Shown here: one piece after another, positions 24,478-33,483 of the stretch
How the letters are laid out: each line of letters opens with the position of its first letter
Position numbering within the stretch: the stretch's first letter is position 1
Origin: Selenomonadaceae bacterium
Lineage (GTDB): Bacteria > Bacillota > Negativicutes > Selenomonadales > Selenomonadaceae
Direction: 5' to 3'
Assembly: GCA_017412925.1 (NCBI GenBank)
Contig: JAFPVP010000189.1
Coordinates: 1-33,557 of the forward strand
Length of the DNA: 33,557 bases
Notes under the pieces: generated by a model
Database searches by the model: none
Told to the model about the DNA's origin: nothing
Seen by the model: the letters and a program-made list of their open reading frames with translations, nothing else
Position numbers and translations under genes: made by a program

Positions 24478-25308
24478 ATGAAACAATTTCTAATCGCGTT
24501 GATGATGAGTTTGCTCGTCACTTCTACTGTCAACGCTGAAACGGAAACTTATACCGGCGAGGGCAAAGCAACGATGAGCGAAGCCGAAACACAGGAACAA
24601 ATTATCGAACGGGCGAAGACTTACGCGCTAAGGAACGCTCGCGAAAAAGCCGGCGTCTATATAAGGAGCCGTTCCGAACTCCGCGACTTTGAACTTGTCG
24701 AAGATGATATTGTAACGATGACAGCAGGAGTTTTGAAAATCACGGACACGCAGATAGAGAAAACTTTGGTCAACGACGCCATCCAAGTTTTCGTGACGGT
24801 CACGGTGATAATCGACAGCGACGAGTTGAAACAGAATATTGACGACTTCATTAACTCTCATGGAAATGTGAATATTCCTGTCGACGCCGTAAAATTCAAC
24901 TACAACGGTCACAGATACAAAGTTATCGACACGGGGCTCACTTGGACGGACGCCAAAGCTTATTGCGAATCCCTCGGCGGTCATTTGGTAACTATAACTT
25001 CGGGCGTGGAGCAAGCCTTTGTACAAGACTTGATAGTCAGTCGCGGAACGAAAGGTTACTATTGGACGGGCGGCGTCAGGAATTCCGCAGGCGATTTTAT
25101 TTGGATTACTGGCGAAGAATTTTCCTATTCCAACTGGGCTAATGGCGAACCCAACAACGGTTTTGGCGACGAAGATATAATTACAATCTATAAGTATCAA
25201 GGGATTAACGGCATGTGGAATGATGTGGCAAAACTGGGCAACACTGCAGGTAAATATCCTTTCTTTAACATTGAAAATTCCGGTTTCGTCTGCGAATGGG
25301 ACAGCTGA
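24478..25308 (+). CDS. exported LPP20-like protein with C-terminal C-type lectin domain
   Basis: A 276-residue protein. A signal peptide (MKQFLIALMMSLLVTSTVNA) is followed by an LPP20/FlgT-like domain (about 21-125: YTGEGKATMSE, ERAKTYALRNAREKAGVYIR, VFVTVTVIIDSDEL). After that comes a C-type lectin fold (about 140-276): FNYNGHRYKVIDTGLTWTDA, AKAYCESLGGHLVTITS, YYWTGGVRNS, and the ligand/Ca2+ signatures EPNNG and WND with closing FVCEWD. The pair of Cys typical of the fold is present. EPN in animal lectins favours mannose-type sugars, but bacterial members often bind protein or glycans in other ways. A -10 box (TATAAT, 24441-24446) stands just after the upstream terminator; AGAGG precedes the ATG. 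The N-terminal module resembles those in the 14291-18006 cluster, so it may be a tip or adhesin component of the same system (inference). Confidence 0.8.
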   Translation: MKQFLIALMMSLLVTSTVNAETETYTGEGKATMSEAETQEQIIERAKTYALRNAREKAGVYIRSRSELRDFELVEDDIVTMTAGVLKITDTQIEKTLVNDAIQVFVTVTVIIDSDELKQNIDDFINSHGNVNIPVDAVKFNYNGHRYKVIDTGLTWTDAKAYCESLGGHLVTITSGVEQAFVQDLIVSRGTKGYYWTGGVRNSAGDFIWITGEEFSYSNWANGEPNNGFGDEDIITIYKYQGINGMWNDVAKLGNTAGKYPFFNIENSGFVCEWDS

Positions 25309-25337
25309 AAAATTTTTTATAAAGAGGAGCGCATTCA

Positions 25338-27839
25338 TTGCAAGTACTTTACAATCTCGCGGCGATACTCGTCGTGATTCTAATTATTCCGGTGTTCATG
25401 ATTCGTTCGATACGTGAGCGCGGCTTCGTGGAGCGAATCAAACAGAGCTTTGGATTTTTCCCGAAGGGCGCACTTGACCCCGTGGCGAAAAAAAATTGTA
25501 TCTGGGTGCACGCGGCGTCGGTCGGGGAAATCGTAGCGACAAGCCCGCTGATAAAAGAATTCCGCCGCGAATTTCCCAAGTCGCCGATTTTAGTTTCGGT
25601 CGTGACGACTTCGGGCTACGAAATGGCGAACCGAATCATCAAGGACGCGGACAGCATAATTTATTTTCCGCTGGATTTGCCGTTCGTGTCAGCGTCGGTC
25701 TTCCGCAGAATTTTTCCGCGCGTTTTTCTCAACGTCGAGACGGAACTTTGGCCAAACTTTTTAAAAGCGGCGCGGGAAAATCACGTGCCGGTTATGATGG
25801 TCAACGGGCGCATTTCCGAAAAGAGCGTTAAGCGTTACAAGTACATGTTTTCAATCCTGCGCGACATGATTTCCACGGTGAAACTTTTTGCCATGGCGTC
25901 GCCCGTCGACGCGGGTTATGTCAAGCAACTCGGCGCGCCCGAAGAACTCGTAACTATCACGGGCAACACGAAATTCGACCAAACTTACACGGACGTGACT
26001 GACGCTCAGCGCGAAAAAATTTTGTCGGACATGGGCTTGACGGACGCAACGGAAATTTTTTTGGCTGGCTCAACTCATCGCGGCGAGGAAAATTTTGTTC
26101 TCAAAGCTTTTAAAGCAATTCGCGAAAATCACCCCAAGGCGCGGCTCGTGATTGCTCCGCGTGAACTTTTGCGCACCCGTGAAGTAGTCGCGCTGTGCAA
26201 GGCGGCAGGTTTTTCCGTCGGCACGCGCACCGAGCTCCAGAAACGTCCGCCCGCTAACGAAGACATAATTATCCTTGACACAATCGGCGAACTTGGGCAA
26301 GTTTACAGCGTCGGCAACGTGATTTACGTCGGCGGCAGTTTGGTTTCGCACGGCGGGCATAATATTTTGGAACCAGCGGCGCACGGCAAAGCTATAATCG
26401 TCGGGCACCACATGGAAAATTTCAAGGACTTGCACGCGCTCTTTAAAAACCGCAACGCCTGCATAACCGTAAACGACGCCGAAGAACTCGCCGCGCAGGC
26501 GAAAAAACTTTTTGACGAACCCGAAGAACGCCGCCGCCTTGAGGAAGAGACGATTAAGATTGTCCACGAAAACCGCGGCGCGTCCCGTAAATCGGCTGTA
26601 CTTTTACGGCAAATGCTCACCGAGTACGAAGCTAAAGAAATTGCCCGCCGCCTCCGCACGACGGAAAAAATTGAGAACGTCCAAACATATTTTTTGAAGC
26701 TGATTCACGACGAGGAAGTTCGCGGAGCGTTCACGCCGCTGATAATTTTTATTTTGTATCTCGGCTCGCTGATTTATAAAGGGCTGGTCAATCTACGCTT
26801 GCTCGGCTATCAGCTGGGCTTTTCGGGCAAAGAGCGACTAAATTGTTTCGTGATAAGTTTGGGCAATATCACGGTCGGCGGCACGGGCAAAACTCCCACG
26901 GCTCAACGGCTGGCTAAAGAAATTCGTGACATGGGCTATCGCGTCGTGATTTTGAATCGTGGCTATCGCGCGAAATTTTACGGCGAAGTTGGAATCGTCA
27001 GCGACGGAAAAAATTTAAACATGAACGCGACGGAGGCGGGCGACGAAGCTTACATGCTCGCCAAACATTTGCCCAACGTCCCTGTTCTAATCGGGGCGCG
27101 GCGGGCTGTCACGGGGCAATACGCCATTGAACATTTCGGCGCGGAAGTTGTCATTCTCGACGACGGTTATCAGCATTGGCAAGTTATCCGCGACTTGGAT
27201 ATTTTGCTGATTGACGCGGTGTCTATCTTCGGCAACGGGCATTTGCTCCCGCGCGGAACTTTGCGCGAATCAATTTCCCATATCAGCCGCGCAGATGTTT
27301 GCTTGATGACTAAAGTTGACCAGGCGGGCGAAGGCTCCTGCGATTTGATTCGTCAAACCGTCCGCAAATACAATTCCGCCGCGCTCCTTGTCGAAAGTAT
27401 TCACGAGCCGCGCTGCCTGATTCCGCTTGCCGAGTGGTCGATTGATTTGGCGGGCGAAGGCGTCAGCGTCGAAATTATCAGCGGGCGCAAAGTTATGGCG
27501 GTGTCTGCGATTGGAAATCCCGCGTCATTTGAACGCACGCTCAGAGATTTGGGCGCGGAAATTATTTCGAGTTTGCGCTACCCCGACCACCACGACTACA
27601 CGATTATGGAGATGGAAGACATTTTGCGGCAAGCTGATTCGTTCGCGGCGGAGATGATTATCGTCACGGAGAAGGACGCCGTTAAAATTCCCGACGAAGT
27701 CGCCAAGGTAAATTGGAACATTCCCATTTACGTCATCAGCGTCGAAGTTAAATTCCAAACGGGCGCAGACGACTTCAAAAAACTTTTGCGCGAGCGATTG
27801 GAGGCTAAGGTTAAAGGGAGTTCGTCGCGATTACAGTGA
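25338..27839 (+). CDS. waaA-lpxK: fused Kdo transferase and tetraacyldisaccharide 4'-kinase
   Basis: A bifunctional LPS enzyme of 833 residues. The N-terminal part (1-430) is WaaA/KdtA, which adds Kdo to lipid IVA. It shows a membrane anchor (4-22), HAASVGEIVA with the catalytic Glu near 64, NVETELWPN, the sugar-nucleotide loop HRGEE, and GGSLVSHGGHNILEPAAHG (332-350). The C-terminal part (about 490-833) is LpxK, which phosphorylates the 4' position of lipid A. It has a Walker A GNITVGGTGKT (509-519) and the catalytic DDGYQH (608-613). A linker with a hydrophobic segment (464-480) joins them. The start is TTG 25338, eight bases after GAGGAG. Both activities appear intact. The gene normally next in such operons, kdsB, is absent: an opposing gene begins 44 bases after the stop. 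Confidence 0.93.
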   Translation: MQVLYNLAAILVVILIIPVFMIRSIRERGFVERIKQSFGFFPKGALDPVAKKNCIWVHAASVGEIVATSPLIKEFRREFPKSPILVSVVTTSGYEMANRIIKDADSIIYFPLDLPFVSASVFRRIFPRVFLNVETELWPNFLKAARENHVPVMMVNGRISEKSVKRYKYMFSILRDMISTVKLFAMASPVDAGYVKQLGAPEELVTITGNTKFDQTYTDVTDAQREKILSDMGLTDATEIFLAGSTHRGEENFVLKAFKAIRENHPKARLVIAPRELLRTREVVALCKAAGFSVGTRTELQKRPPANEDIIILDTIGELGQVYSVGNVIYVGGSLVSHGGHNILEPAAHGKAIIVGHHMENFKDLHALFKNRNACITVNDAEELAAQAKKLFDEPEERRRLEEETIKIVHENRGASRKSAVLLRQMLTEYEAKEIARRLRTTEKIENVQTYFLKLIHDEEVRGAFTPLIIFILYLGSLIYKGLVNLRLLGYQLGFSGKERLNCFVISLGNITVGGTGKTPTAQRLAKEIRDMGYRVVILNRGYRAKFYGEVGIVSDGKNLNMNATEAGDEAYMLAKHLPNVPVLIGARRAVTGQYAIEHFGAEVVILDDGYQHWQVIRDLDILLIDAVSIFGNGHLLPRGTLRESISHISRADVCLMTKVDQAGEGSCDLIRQTVRKYNSAALLVESIHEPRCLIPLAEWSIDLAGEGVSVEIISGRKVMAVSAIGNPASFERTLRDLGAEIISSLRYPDHHDYTIMEMEDILRQADSFAAEMIIVTEKDAVKIPDEVAKVNWNIPIYVISVEVKFQTGADDFKKLLRERLEAKVKGSSSRLQ

Positions 27840-27882
27840 CGGTCGGCGTACCGTGTATTTTTTCTGCGCGGCGGAGAATTTT

Positions 27883-28248
27883 TCAGAAACGCCGCCGTCG
27901 CAGTGCCTTAGGCTTGTCCAAAATTTCGTTTAGGACAAGTGCATTCATGACAGTTGCCGGCGTCAAGTTCAAGTTCAGCTCGTTTGTCTCCTCCGCCTCG
28001 CGAACTTCCTGCGCGGAAATTTTTTTCTGGCGCGGCGGAGAATTTTTTGTGCGAACTTCCACTTGCCGGGGACTTTCGATAAAAATCGGGACTTCCTCGC
28101 CAGGAAAATTCGGATCGCCGGGCAACGTCGGTATATCGAAGTCGGGCGAATCGTTTTGCGGCGGCGGGAGCCGTCTTTTTTTGCGCTTGACCATGTTGTC
28201 GAGAATCGTGACTGCCAGCCAGATTAAAAAAATTGTTGCCAGTTCCAT
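27883..28248 (-). CDS. small single-pass membrane protein of unknown function
   Basis: A 121-residue protein. ATG 28248 lies eight bases after GAGG. One N-terminal membrane helix (MELATIFLIWLAVTILDNMV) is followed by a basic stop-transfer patch KRKKRR, then a proline-rich, charged tail (PPPQNDSPDFDIPTLPGDPN) and a helical end (ETNELNLNLTPATVMNALVL), finishing with RRRR. The topology suggests a cytoplasmic tail. I do not recognise the family. The frame on the opposite strand is as long but has low-complexity, Ser/Arg-heavy sequence and is probably a shadow. It starts 15 bases after the DUF2971 gene and probably shares its transcript. Confidence 0.65.
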   Translation of the reverse strand: MELATIFLIWLAVTILDNMVKRKKRRLPPPQNDSPDFDIPTLPGDPNFPGEEVPIFIESPRQVEVRTKNSPPRQKKISAQEVREAEETNELNLNLTPATVMNALVLNEILDKPKALRRRRF

Positions 28249-28263
28249 AAGTCGCACCTCGTT

Positions 28264-29634
28264 TCAAGTGATTTTCGTCAGCAAAGATTTTTCGCGAACG
28301 GAAATTAATTGCGTCTCGTCGTCGTATTCGGCTTGAAAAAATTCAAAGTTGCCGATATTTTTTCCGAGCCGTTCGAGTTTTTGGAGCAATTTAATTTTGT
28401 CGTCGAACTTTGTCCTTATCCCGAAAATAATTCCCGTCAGCGTGTTTAAACTGTATCGCAATCTGCGCGTAAACTTGTCGTCATAACGATGAAATTTATC
28501 CGGCAAAAAAATTCTGTACTCGCGCTCGTGATACCAATCCGTCATCTTCCGATAAAATTTTTCCTGATAAATGTCGTCGTATTCGTCAGCCACCGCGCCG
28601 CCGTCGAGTTTATAACTTTTAACGCCGCCGCTACCAGTCAGCCAATCTTCCACGCGGATAAAATTCAAATGCCTAAGCGTGTCGAAAAAATTCCGCTCAA
28701 TGATTTGCTCTTTGTACTTTATCGGCTTGACTTCCAAAGATTTCGCAGCAAAGGTTATGCAGTCGCGCCCGTCAATATTCTCCGTTTGATAGACGAAACA
28801 AATTCCTCTGTGATTGTCGGCGTAGTTGCCCCACATGGCAGAATTTGTCGGCGTGTCGGAAAAACAAACGACGTAGCCTTTGGGATACATAATTTCCTTG
28901 AGCTGGTCGACGTAGTTGCGCGGGAAAATAAATCGGAGCCAAAGCATGTGTTGCTTGAATTTGTAATTCATATCGGACGAGCGGAGATTCAGCTTCAGCG
29001 CGAGCAAGCCCGATTCCATCATGTCGCAGTTCAGATTTTCCAGCTCGTCAATTTTCTGCTTGCGAGCGGCGTTACTTAAGCTTTTCAGCTCCGCGAACGA
29101 AATTTCATAAGCCACGTCGAAAAAATTTTCGTCGAAGTCTTCGTGAATCAAGCCGAGACTTTTACATTTCTTTACACAAATTATAAACGCGGCGTCAATC
29201 ACCGTGCGGAAAATAAATTCCAGTTCGCGGCTGTAGCATTTAACTTTATCGTTGCCGTAGAATTCGACGACTTGCCGCACAATTTCCTCCGCCCAAAATT
29301 TTTCGCTAAGCTCCTCAAAAATTTTACTCATCGGCGACTTATCGAATTGGTAGAGATTAAACAGCAACGTTCTGTTCGACAAGTCGCTAAAAAAATTTTC
29401 CTGCGCGGCAGTTTGATAACGATTCGACATCAGCAGATACGTTTGCAAGTTATAAAACAGGCTGCAGAAAAAATTTTTCAGTAAGCCTTCCCACGCCGGC
29501 ACATCGCCCCGCCAAAAAATTTTCAAGTAGCCTTCAATCGGGTCGTTTAGTTCATTTGGCTCCGCGAAATAAAATGCTCCGTCGTCGAGTTCACGCAACG
29601 CGCTCTTAATCGTCCTGTACCTGTAAAGTTCCAT
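28264..29634 (-). CDS. DUF2971 protein
   Basis: A 456-residue cytosolic protein that starts at ATG 29634, seven bases after GAGG. The DUF2971 marks are at the two ends of the pattern: [20 protein letters not shown] followed by [15 protein letters not shown], and, much later, [20 protein letters not shown] with GICFVYQ. Typical DUF2971 proteins are about 250-300 residues, so this one carries an extra helical block of some 150-200 residues between the motifs (about 45-250). The family has no settled function; members are often found in accessory and defence-like neighbourhoods. It diverges from recA, with its own strong promoter. No partner toxin, nuclease or reverse transcriptase is visible. 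Confidence 0.75.
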   Translation of the reverse strand: MELYRYRTIKSALRELDDGAFYFAEPNELNDPIEGYLKIFWRGDVPAWEGLLKNFFCSLFYNLQTYLLMSNRYQTAAQENFFSDLSNRTLLFNLYQFDKSPMSKIFEELSEKFWAEEIVRQVVEFYGNDKVKCYSRELEFIFRTVIDAAFIICVKKCKSLGLIHEDFDENFFDVAYEISFAELKSLSNAARKQKIDELENLNCDMMESGLLALKLNLRSSDMNYKFKQHMLWLRFIFPRNYVDQLKEIMYPKGYVVCFSDTPTNSAMWGNYADNHRGICFVYQTENIDGRDCITFAAKSLEVKPIKYKEQIIERNFFDTLRHLNFIRVEDWLTGSGGVKSYKLDGGAVADEYDDIYQEKFYRKMTDWYHEREYRIFLPDKFHRYDDKFTRRLRYSLNTLTGIIFGIRTKFDDKIKLLQKLERLGKNIGNFEFFQAEYDDETQLISVREKSLLTKIT

Positions 29635-29665
29635 GTCATGTCCTCGCAAAAAATTTTCTCCAGCA

Positions 29666-29694
29666 ATTATACCCAAGCAAAAAATCTTTCTCAA
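29666..29694 (-). promoter_or_regulatory. promoter of the DUF2971 operon
   Basis: Minus strand: -35 TTGAGA (29694-29689), 17-base spacer, -10 TATAAT (29671-29666). Start point near 29660, about 25 bases before the ATG. Confidence 0.75.
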
Positions 29695-29729
29695 CCTCCG
29701 CACAAAAAATCTGGCACCGCCATCGATTA

Positions 29730-29758
29730 TTGCCAATGTGTTTTGTGCGTGTTACAAT
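29730..29758 (+). promoter_or_regulatory. recA promoter
   Basis: -35 TTGCCA (29730-29735), 17-base spacer, -10 TACAAT (29753-29758). Nothing matching a Firmicute (GAAC-N4-GTTC) or proteobacterial (CTG-N10-CAG) LexA box was seen around it. Confidence 0.7.
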
Positions 29759-29807
29759 TCAATTAGTCAAGAAACTTTTATTTCGACATGAACAAAGGAG
29801 AGCAACC

Positions 29808-30860
29808 ATGGATAAAAAAGAAGCGTTGGCGGCGGCGATGAAACAAATCGAAAAGCAATTCGGTAAGGGCTCAATCATGCGGCTCGGCGACGACACAGCT
29901 CGCAAGGACGTTAAAGCAGTCTCGACGGGAATTTTGCCGCTGGATATTGCGCTGGGAATCGGCGGACTGCCACGCGGCAGGATAACGGAAATTTACGGAC
30001 CGGAAGCCGGCGGCAAGACGACAGTTACCTTGCACATGATAGCCGAAGTTCAACGCCAAGGCGGCACGGCTGCCTTTATCGACGCGGAACACGCCCTCGA
30101 CCCCGTTTATGCAAAACGGCTAGGCGTCGACGTGGACAATCTTATCCTCGCCCAACCAGACACCGGCGAACAAGGGCTTGACATTGCCGAAACGCTGATT
30201 CGCTCTGCTGCGATTGACATCGTCGTTATTGATTCGGTCGCCGCGCTCGTTCCCAAATCCGAAATCGACGGCGACATGGGCGACGCCAGCGTCGGACTGC
30301 ACGCGCGAATGATGAGCAAGGCTATGCGCAAATTGGCGGGCGTTATCGGCAAGACGGATACAATCGCGGTTTTCATCAATCAGGTTCGCGAGAAAGTCGG
30401 AATAATGTTCGGCAACCCTGAAACCACGACGGGCGGACGCGCCTTGAAATTTTATTCGTCGGTTCGTTTGGAAGTTCGCAAGGGCGAGCCGATTAAGCAG
30501 GGCTCGGAGGTCATCGGCAATCGCGTCAAGATTAAAGTTGCAAAAAATAAAGTTGCGCCGCCGTTCCGCACCGCCGAATTCGATTTGATTTACGGCGAGG
30601 GCTATTCGCGAATCGGCAGTATCGTCGACATGGGAGCCGCCTTTGAAATTATCAACAAATCGGGCGCGTATTTCTCCTACAACGGCGAGCGGCTCGGTCA
30701 AGGCAGAGAGAACGCGAAGAAATTTTTAAGCGAACACCCCGATATTGCGGCGGAAATTGAAACCAAAGTTCGTGACGCAATGTTGGAGTCGATAAGCCCG
30801 ATTAGTTCTGATGAACCTGAAGAAGCTGACGACGCGGAAGAGTTTGCCGGCGATGATTAA
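29808..30860 (+). CDS. recA: DNA recombinase RecA
   Basis: ATP-dependent strand-exchange protein for homologous recombination, also the co-protease for LexA in the SOS response. 350 residues, normal length. It has the opening [13 protein letters not shown], Walker [10 protein letters not shown] (the more common form is GPESSGKTT), Walker [15 protein letters not shown], the L1/L2 region with [22 protein letters not shown], and an acidic C-terminal tail ([16 protein letters not shown]). Start ATG 29808 has GGAG seven bases upstream; the longer frame reaching back to 29730 overlaps the promoter and is not used. The stop lies within the recX start region, an eight-base overlap. Confidence 0.98.
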   Translation: MDKKEALAAAMKQIEKQFGKGSIMRLGDDTARKDVKAVSTGILPLDIALGIGGLPRGRITEIYGPEAGGKTTVTLHMIAEVQRQGGTAAFIDAEHALDPVYAKRLGVDVDNLILAQPDTGEQGLDIAETLIRSAAIDIVVIDSVAALVPKSEIDGDMGDASVGLHARMMSKAMRKLAGVIGKTDTIAVFINQVREKVGIMFGNPETTTGGRALKFYSSVRLEVRKGEPIKQGSEVIGNRVKIKVAKNKVAPPFRTAEFDLIYGEGYSRIGSIVDMGAAFEIINKSGAYFSYNGERLGQGRENAKKFLSEHPDIAAEIETKVRDAMLESISPISSDEPEEADDAEEFAGDD

Positions 30861-31293
30861 ACAAAAAAAATCCGCGCTGGCGAAGGCAACGGATTTGCTG
30901 GCGAATCAAGAACAGAGCGCGGCGATATTGCGGCAGAAATTGTTGGCTCGAAAATACGACGCGGCGCAGGTCGACGAGGCGATTGCCAAGCTGAAGAAAT
31001 ATAATTATCTGAATGACGAGGAGGCTTGTCGGCGGCAGTTTGAAAATCTTTATTCGGAGGGCAAGTTGAGCGTCCGTCAAATTGTCGTAAAGTTGATTCA
31101 GCGCGGCTTCGACAAAGATTTTATCGAACAGCTTATCCCTGATGATTCGGACGAACACGAACGGCTCACGGCTGAAAATTTACTTACGAAAAAATTTCAC
31201 GGCAAAACTTTCGACAAGGTTAAGGCGTGGCAATTTTTAGCGGCTCGCGGCTTCTCCGGAGAAATTATTTCCGCAACTTTGAACGTTGAATAA
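30853..31293 (+). CDS. recX: RecX regulatory protein
   Basis: Binds RecA filaments and limits or modulates recombination. 146 residues, made of the three-helix RecX repeats: [40 protein letters not shown] and [20 protein letters not shown] are characteristic. It overlaps the end of recA by eight bases (ATGATTAA), so its level is tied to RecA translation, as in many bacteria. The start at 30853 is chosen because the frame upstream lies inside recA. A terminator follows seven bases after the stop. Confidence 0.92.
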   Translation: MIKQKKSALAKATDLLANQEQSAAILRQKLLARKYDAAQVDEAIAKLKKYNYLNDEEACRRQFENLYSEGKLSVRQIVVKLIQRGFDKDFIEQLIPDDSDEHERLTAENLLTKKFHGKTFDKVKAWQFLAARGFSGEIISATLNVE

Positions 31294-31299
31294 AAAAAT

Positions 31300-31328
31300 G
31301 GAGCTCGTCAAGCGACGGGCTCCTTTTT
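31300..31328 (+). terminator. recA-recX terminator
   Basis: GGAGCTCGTC, loop AAGC, GACGGGCTCC, then TTTTT. A seven-base A run precedes the stem, so it can also serve the opposing BamE-like gene. Confidence 0.85.
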
Positions 31329-31341
31329 GCGTTTAAATATG

Positions 31342-31782
31342 TTAATCGTTAATCTTGCAGGTAATTTTCGCGATGACGCCGTTGACAACTTTGAATTCAA
31401 TCTTCTTGGTGCGGTCGGTGCTGTAGTATTCGTACTCGGTGTCGTTGTAATCGCGGTCAACTTTATCCGCCGCGCCGAAGGTTGAGTTTAAAGTCTCCGC
31501 CGCCTGCCCGACGCGCACGCCGTTTGGAGTGGTAATCATTTCACTGTTCGTGGAAACTTTTTCGACGATACCGTTCTCGACTTCGACCTTGAAATTTTGA
31601 TAAGTCCAATCGTCGCCGTCGCGGTAAGTGGGTTGTCCGAAAGCGTTAATTAAATCAGTCGCGTTCATGCCAGGGAAAATTTTTCCGAGCGCGATTTGTC
31701 CACCGTCGACAGCCGCAAAACAAAGCGAGGAACTTAAAAGCACCGCGCCGCAGATGACAGCCGCCAAATTCTTAAACTTCAT
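31342..31782 (-). CDS. exported BamE/SmpA-like small protein
   Basis: A 146-residue protein with a signal peptide (MKFKNLAAVICGAVLLSSSL, cleavage near CFA) and a compact alpha/beta domain with two copies of a motif. The first runs GKIFPGMNATDLINAFGQPT then KVEVENGIVEKVS; the second NGVRVGQAAETLNSTFGAAD then KIEFKVVNGVIAKI. The G(M/Q)xxxxLxxxFG(Q/A)P pattern is that of the SmpA/OmlA (BamE) fold, here duplicated in one chain. BamE is a lipoprotein of the outer-membrane beta-barrel machine, but this protein has no lipobox Cys after the signal and may just share the fold. GGAGG precedes the ATG. It follows the EAL gene by 15 bases. Confidence 0.65.
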   Translation of the reverse strand: MKFKNLAAVICGAVLLSSSLCFAAVDGGQIALGKIFPGMNATDLINAFGQPTYRDGDDWTYQNFKVEVENGIVEKVSTNSEMITTPNGVRVGQAAETLNSTFGAADKVDRDYNDTEYEYYSTDRTKKIEFKVVNGVIAKITCKIND

Positions 31783-31797
31783 AATAAATCCTCCGTC

Positions 31798-33483
31798 CTA
31801 CTGATTGAAGCGTTTAACAAAAACGTCTTCCGTTTCGGGATAGCCGAAGTAGAAACCTTGAATGATGTCAGCGTTGCACACGTCGCGCAAGAAGATATAC
31901 GTTGCCTCGTCCTCGACGCCCTCGATAACAACTTCCATGCCGACCGCGTGGCACATCATTATAACGTGCTTGATAATTTCGCGGTCATATTCGCTGTTGA
32001 CGATGTCCTCGACAAAGAAGCGGTCAATTTTAACTTGGTTGCAACGGAAATTTTTCAAGAAGGCGAGGTTTGCGTAGCCCATGCCGAAATCGTCCATTGC
32101 GATTTTAATGCCCAGCTCGTGGAAAGCTTGGAACTGTTTGTTGACAAAATCCCAATCGTAAACTTTATTGCTCTCTGTTAGCTCAAAGACCAGCGTGCGC
32201 GGGTCGATTTGATAGCGGTCGATACAATCCTTGACAAAATCGTAGAACATGTGCTCTTCTAGCTGATAAAGGGAAATGTTTACGCTGATTTCAAAGTTCG
32301 GCATGAATTGGTGCCACTGCTTAGCGGTTTTAACGGCGTTTTCTATAATCCAGTGCCCGACGGGAATAATCATGCGGGAACGTTCAAGCAGGGGGATAAA
32401 CTGCATGGGCGCGACAACGGAGCCGTCCCTGTCGTACCAGCGAAGGAGAGCCTCCGCGCCGACAAGCTCGCCGGTGTGCGCGTTGACCTGCGGTTGATAG
32501 CAAAGGAAGAAATCTTCGCAACCGCGGGCAATCGAATTCTGCATCAAGTTCTGCATGCCAATATCGTAACGCCAACGCTCGTAATAATCGCTGTTGAAGA
32601 AAGCAATTTGGTCTTTGCCTTTTTGACGGGCGAATTCGAGGGCAACTTCGGCGTAGCGCGTCAAATTAATCACGTCGTCGGCGTCATCGGGATAGAACGC
32701 CGCGCCGCCCGAAGCCGTGCAGAAAATCGTATCTTCGACGTTGCGGATTTCGCGCATGCAAAGCTGAATGCTGGAGAAAATAATTTCAAGTTCTTCGGGA
32801 TAAACGTCCGAGACGTAAAAGGCGAACATGTCATTATCGAGCTTGTAAAGGCGAATGTCGGGCGGCAAAATGTTTGTGATGTCCTGCGCGAGCTGTTTTA
32901 AAGCGTTGTCGCCGAATTCGTAGCCGTAAGTTTCGGTTATGAGTTGGAAATTATCAAGCCCGACAAAAACCACCGCGCCGCGCGCGTCGGGCGAACTGTT
33001 TAGCTCCTTCATCAAGTCGACGTAGAAGGCGTTGCGATTTAAAAGCCCCGTCACATAGTCCGCCTTGAGTTTCAAGTCCATGCGAGCAATCACGCCCGCG
33101 ACAAGTTCGGGCTGCCCGAATTCGTCCGCGCCCGCCGTCATGCGCAAGCTAACCCAGCCGTATTCGCCGTGACGATTTAGCAGACGGAACTCGCTAAAAA
33201 TTTCGACGCCAGGAGTTGCCGAATCAAGCTCTGCAAAAGCCGACTCCAAAAGTTCGCGGTCGTCGTGCCAGATAAACGGCTCAAGCAGTGCGGCAAAATC
33301 TTCGACGAGGCTGTCGGGGAAGTTGAAATCGCGCACGAAATTTTTCGACAGCATAACCTGCCCCGTATTCACGTCGATAACAAAAAGGTATTCGTCCGCA
33401 GAATTCTGCAGGGCGTCAAAATAAGTTTTGATTCGGCCAAGCGGTGAATCTTCGCCGAGTTCGAGAAATAAATTTGTGCTCAT
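31798..33483 (-). CDS. cyclic di-GMP phosphodiesterase (PAS, degenerate GGDEF, EAL)
   Basis: Degrades cyclic di-GMP to pGpG in the cytosol. The 561-residue protein has a PAS-like domain (about 20-140, ADEYLFVIDVNTGQVMLSKN), a GGDEF domain (about 145-300) in which the signature is replaced by DNDMF, and an EAL domain (about 315-555). The EAL catalytic set looks complete: AEALLRW, VNISLYQLEE, FELTESNK, AMDDFGMGYANL, QVKIDRFFV, VIEGVEDE and QGFYFGYP. So it is expected to be a phosphodiesterase, with the dead GGDEF perhaps binding GTP as a regulator. Start ATG 33483 follows AAGGAAG by seven bases. No membrane helix, so it is soluble. Nothing is recognised in the 74 bases upstream to the window edge. 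Confidence 0.9.
   Translation of the reverse strand: MSTNLFLELGEDSPLGRIKTYFDALQNSADEYLFVIDVNTGQVMLSKNFVRDFNFPDSLVEDFAALLEPFIWHDDRELLESAFAELDSATPGVEIFSEFRLLNRHGEYGWVSLRMTAGADEFGQPELVAGVIARMDLKLKADYVTGLLNRNAFYVDLMKELNSSPDARGAVVFVGLDNFQLITETYGYEFGDNALKQLAQDITNILPPDIRLYKLDNDMFAFYVSDVYPEELEIIFSSIQLCMREIRNVEDTIFCTASGGAAFYPDDADDVINLTRYAEVALEFARQKGKDQIAFFNSDYYERWRYDIGMQNLMQNSIARGCEDFFLCYQPQVNAHTGELVGAEALLRWYDRDGSVVAPMQFIPLLERSRMIIPVGHWIIENAVKTAKQWHQFMPNFEISVNISLYQLEEHMFYDFVKDCIDRYQIDPRTLVFELTESNKVYDWDFVNKQFQAFHELGIKIAMDDFGMGYANLAFLKNFRCNQVKIDRFFVEDIVNSEYDREIIKHVIMMCHAVGMEVVIEGVEDEATYIFLRDVCNADIIQGFYFGYPETEDVFVKRFNQ

Noticed and set aside
24478-25308. Diversity-generating retroelement target (lectin-fold C-terminus)
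   Set aside because: No reverse transcriptase and no template repeat of the C-terminal region in the window; the domain is an ordinary C-type lectin.
27840-27882. Terminator between waaA-lpxK and the opposing gene
   Set aside because: A GC-rich stem can be drawn, but neither strand has a T run after it.
27836-28336. 166-codon plus-strand frame starting at the lpxK stop, as a possible kdsB remnant
   Set aside because: After the first few residues the sequence is Ser/Arg/Cys-rich low-complexity typical of a shadow frame, and the opposite strand holds a better gene with a ribosome binding site.
29700-29807. LexA (SOS) box at recA
   Set aside because: No GAAC-N4-GTTC or CTG-N10-CAG match around the promoter.
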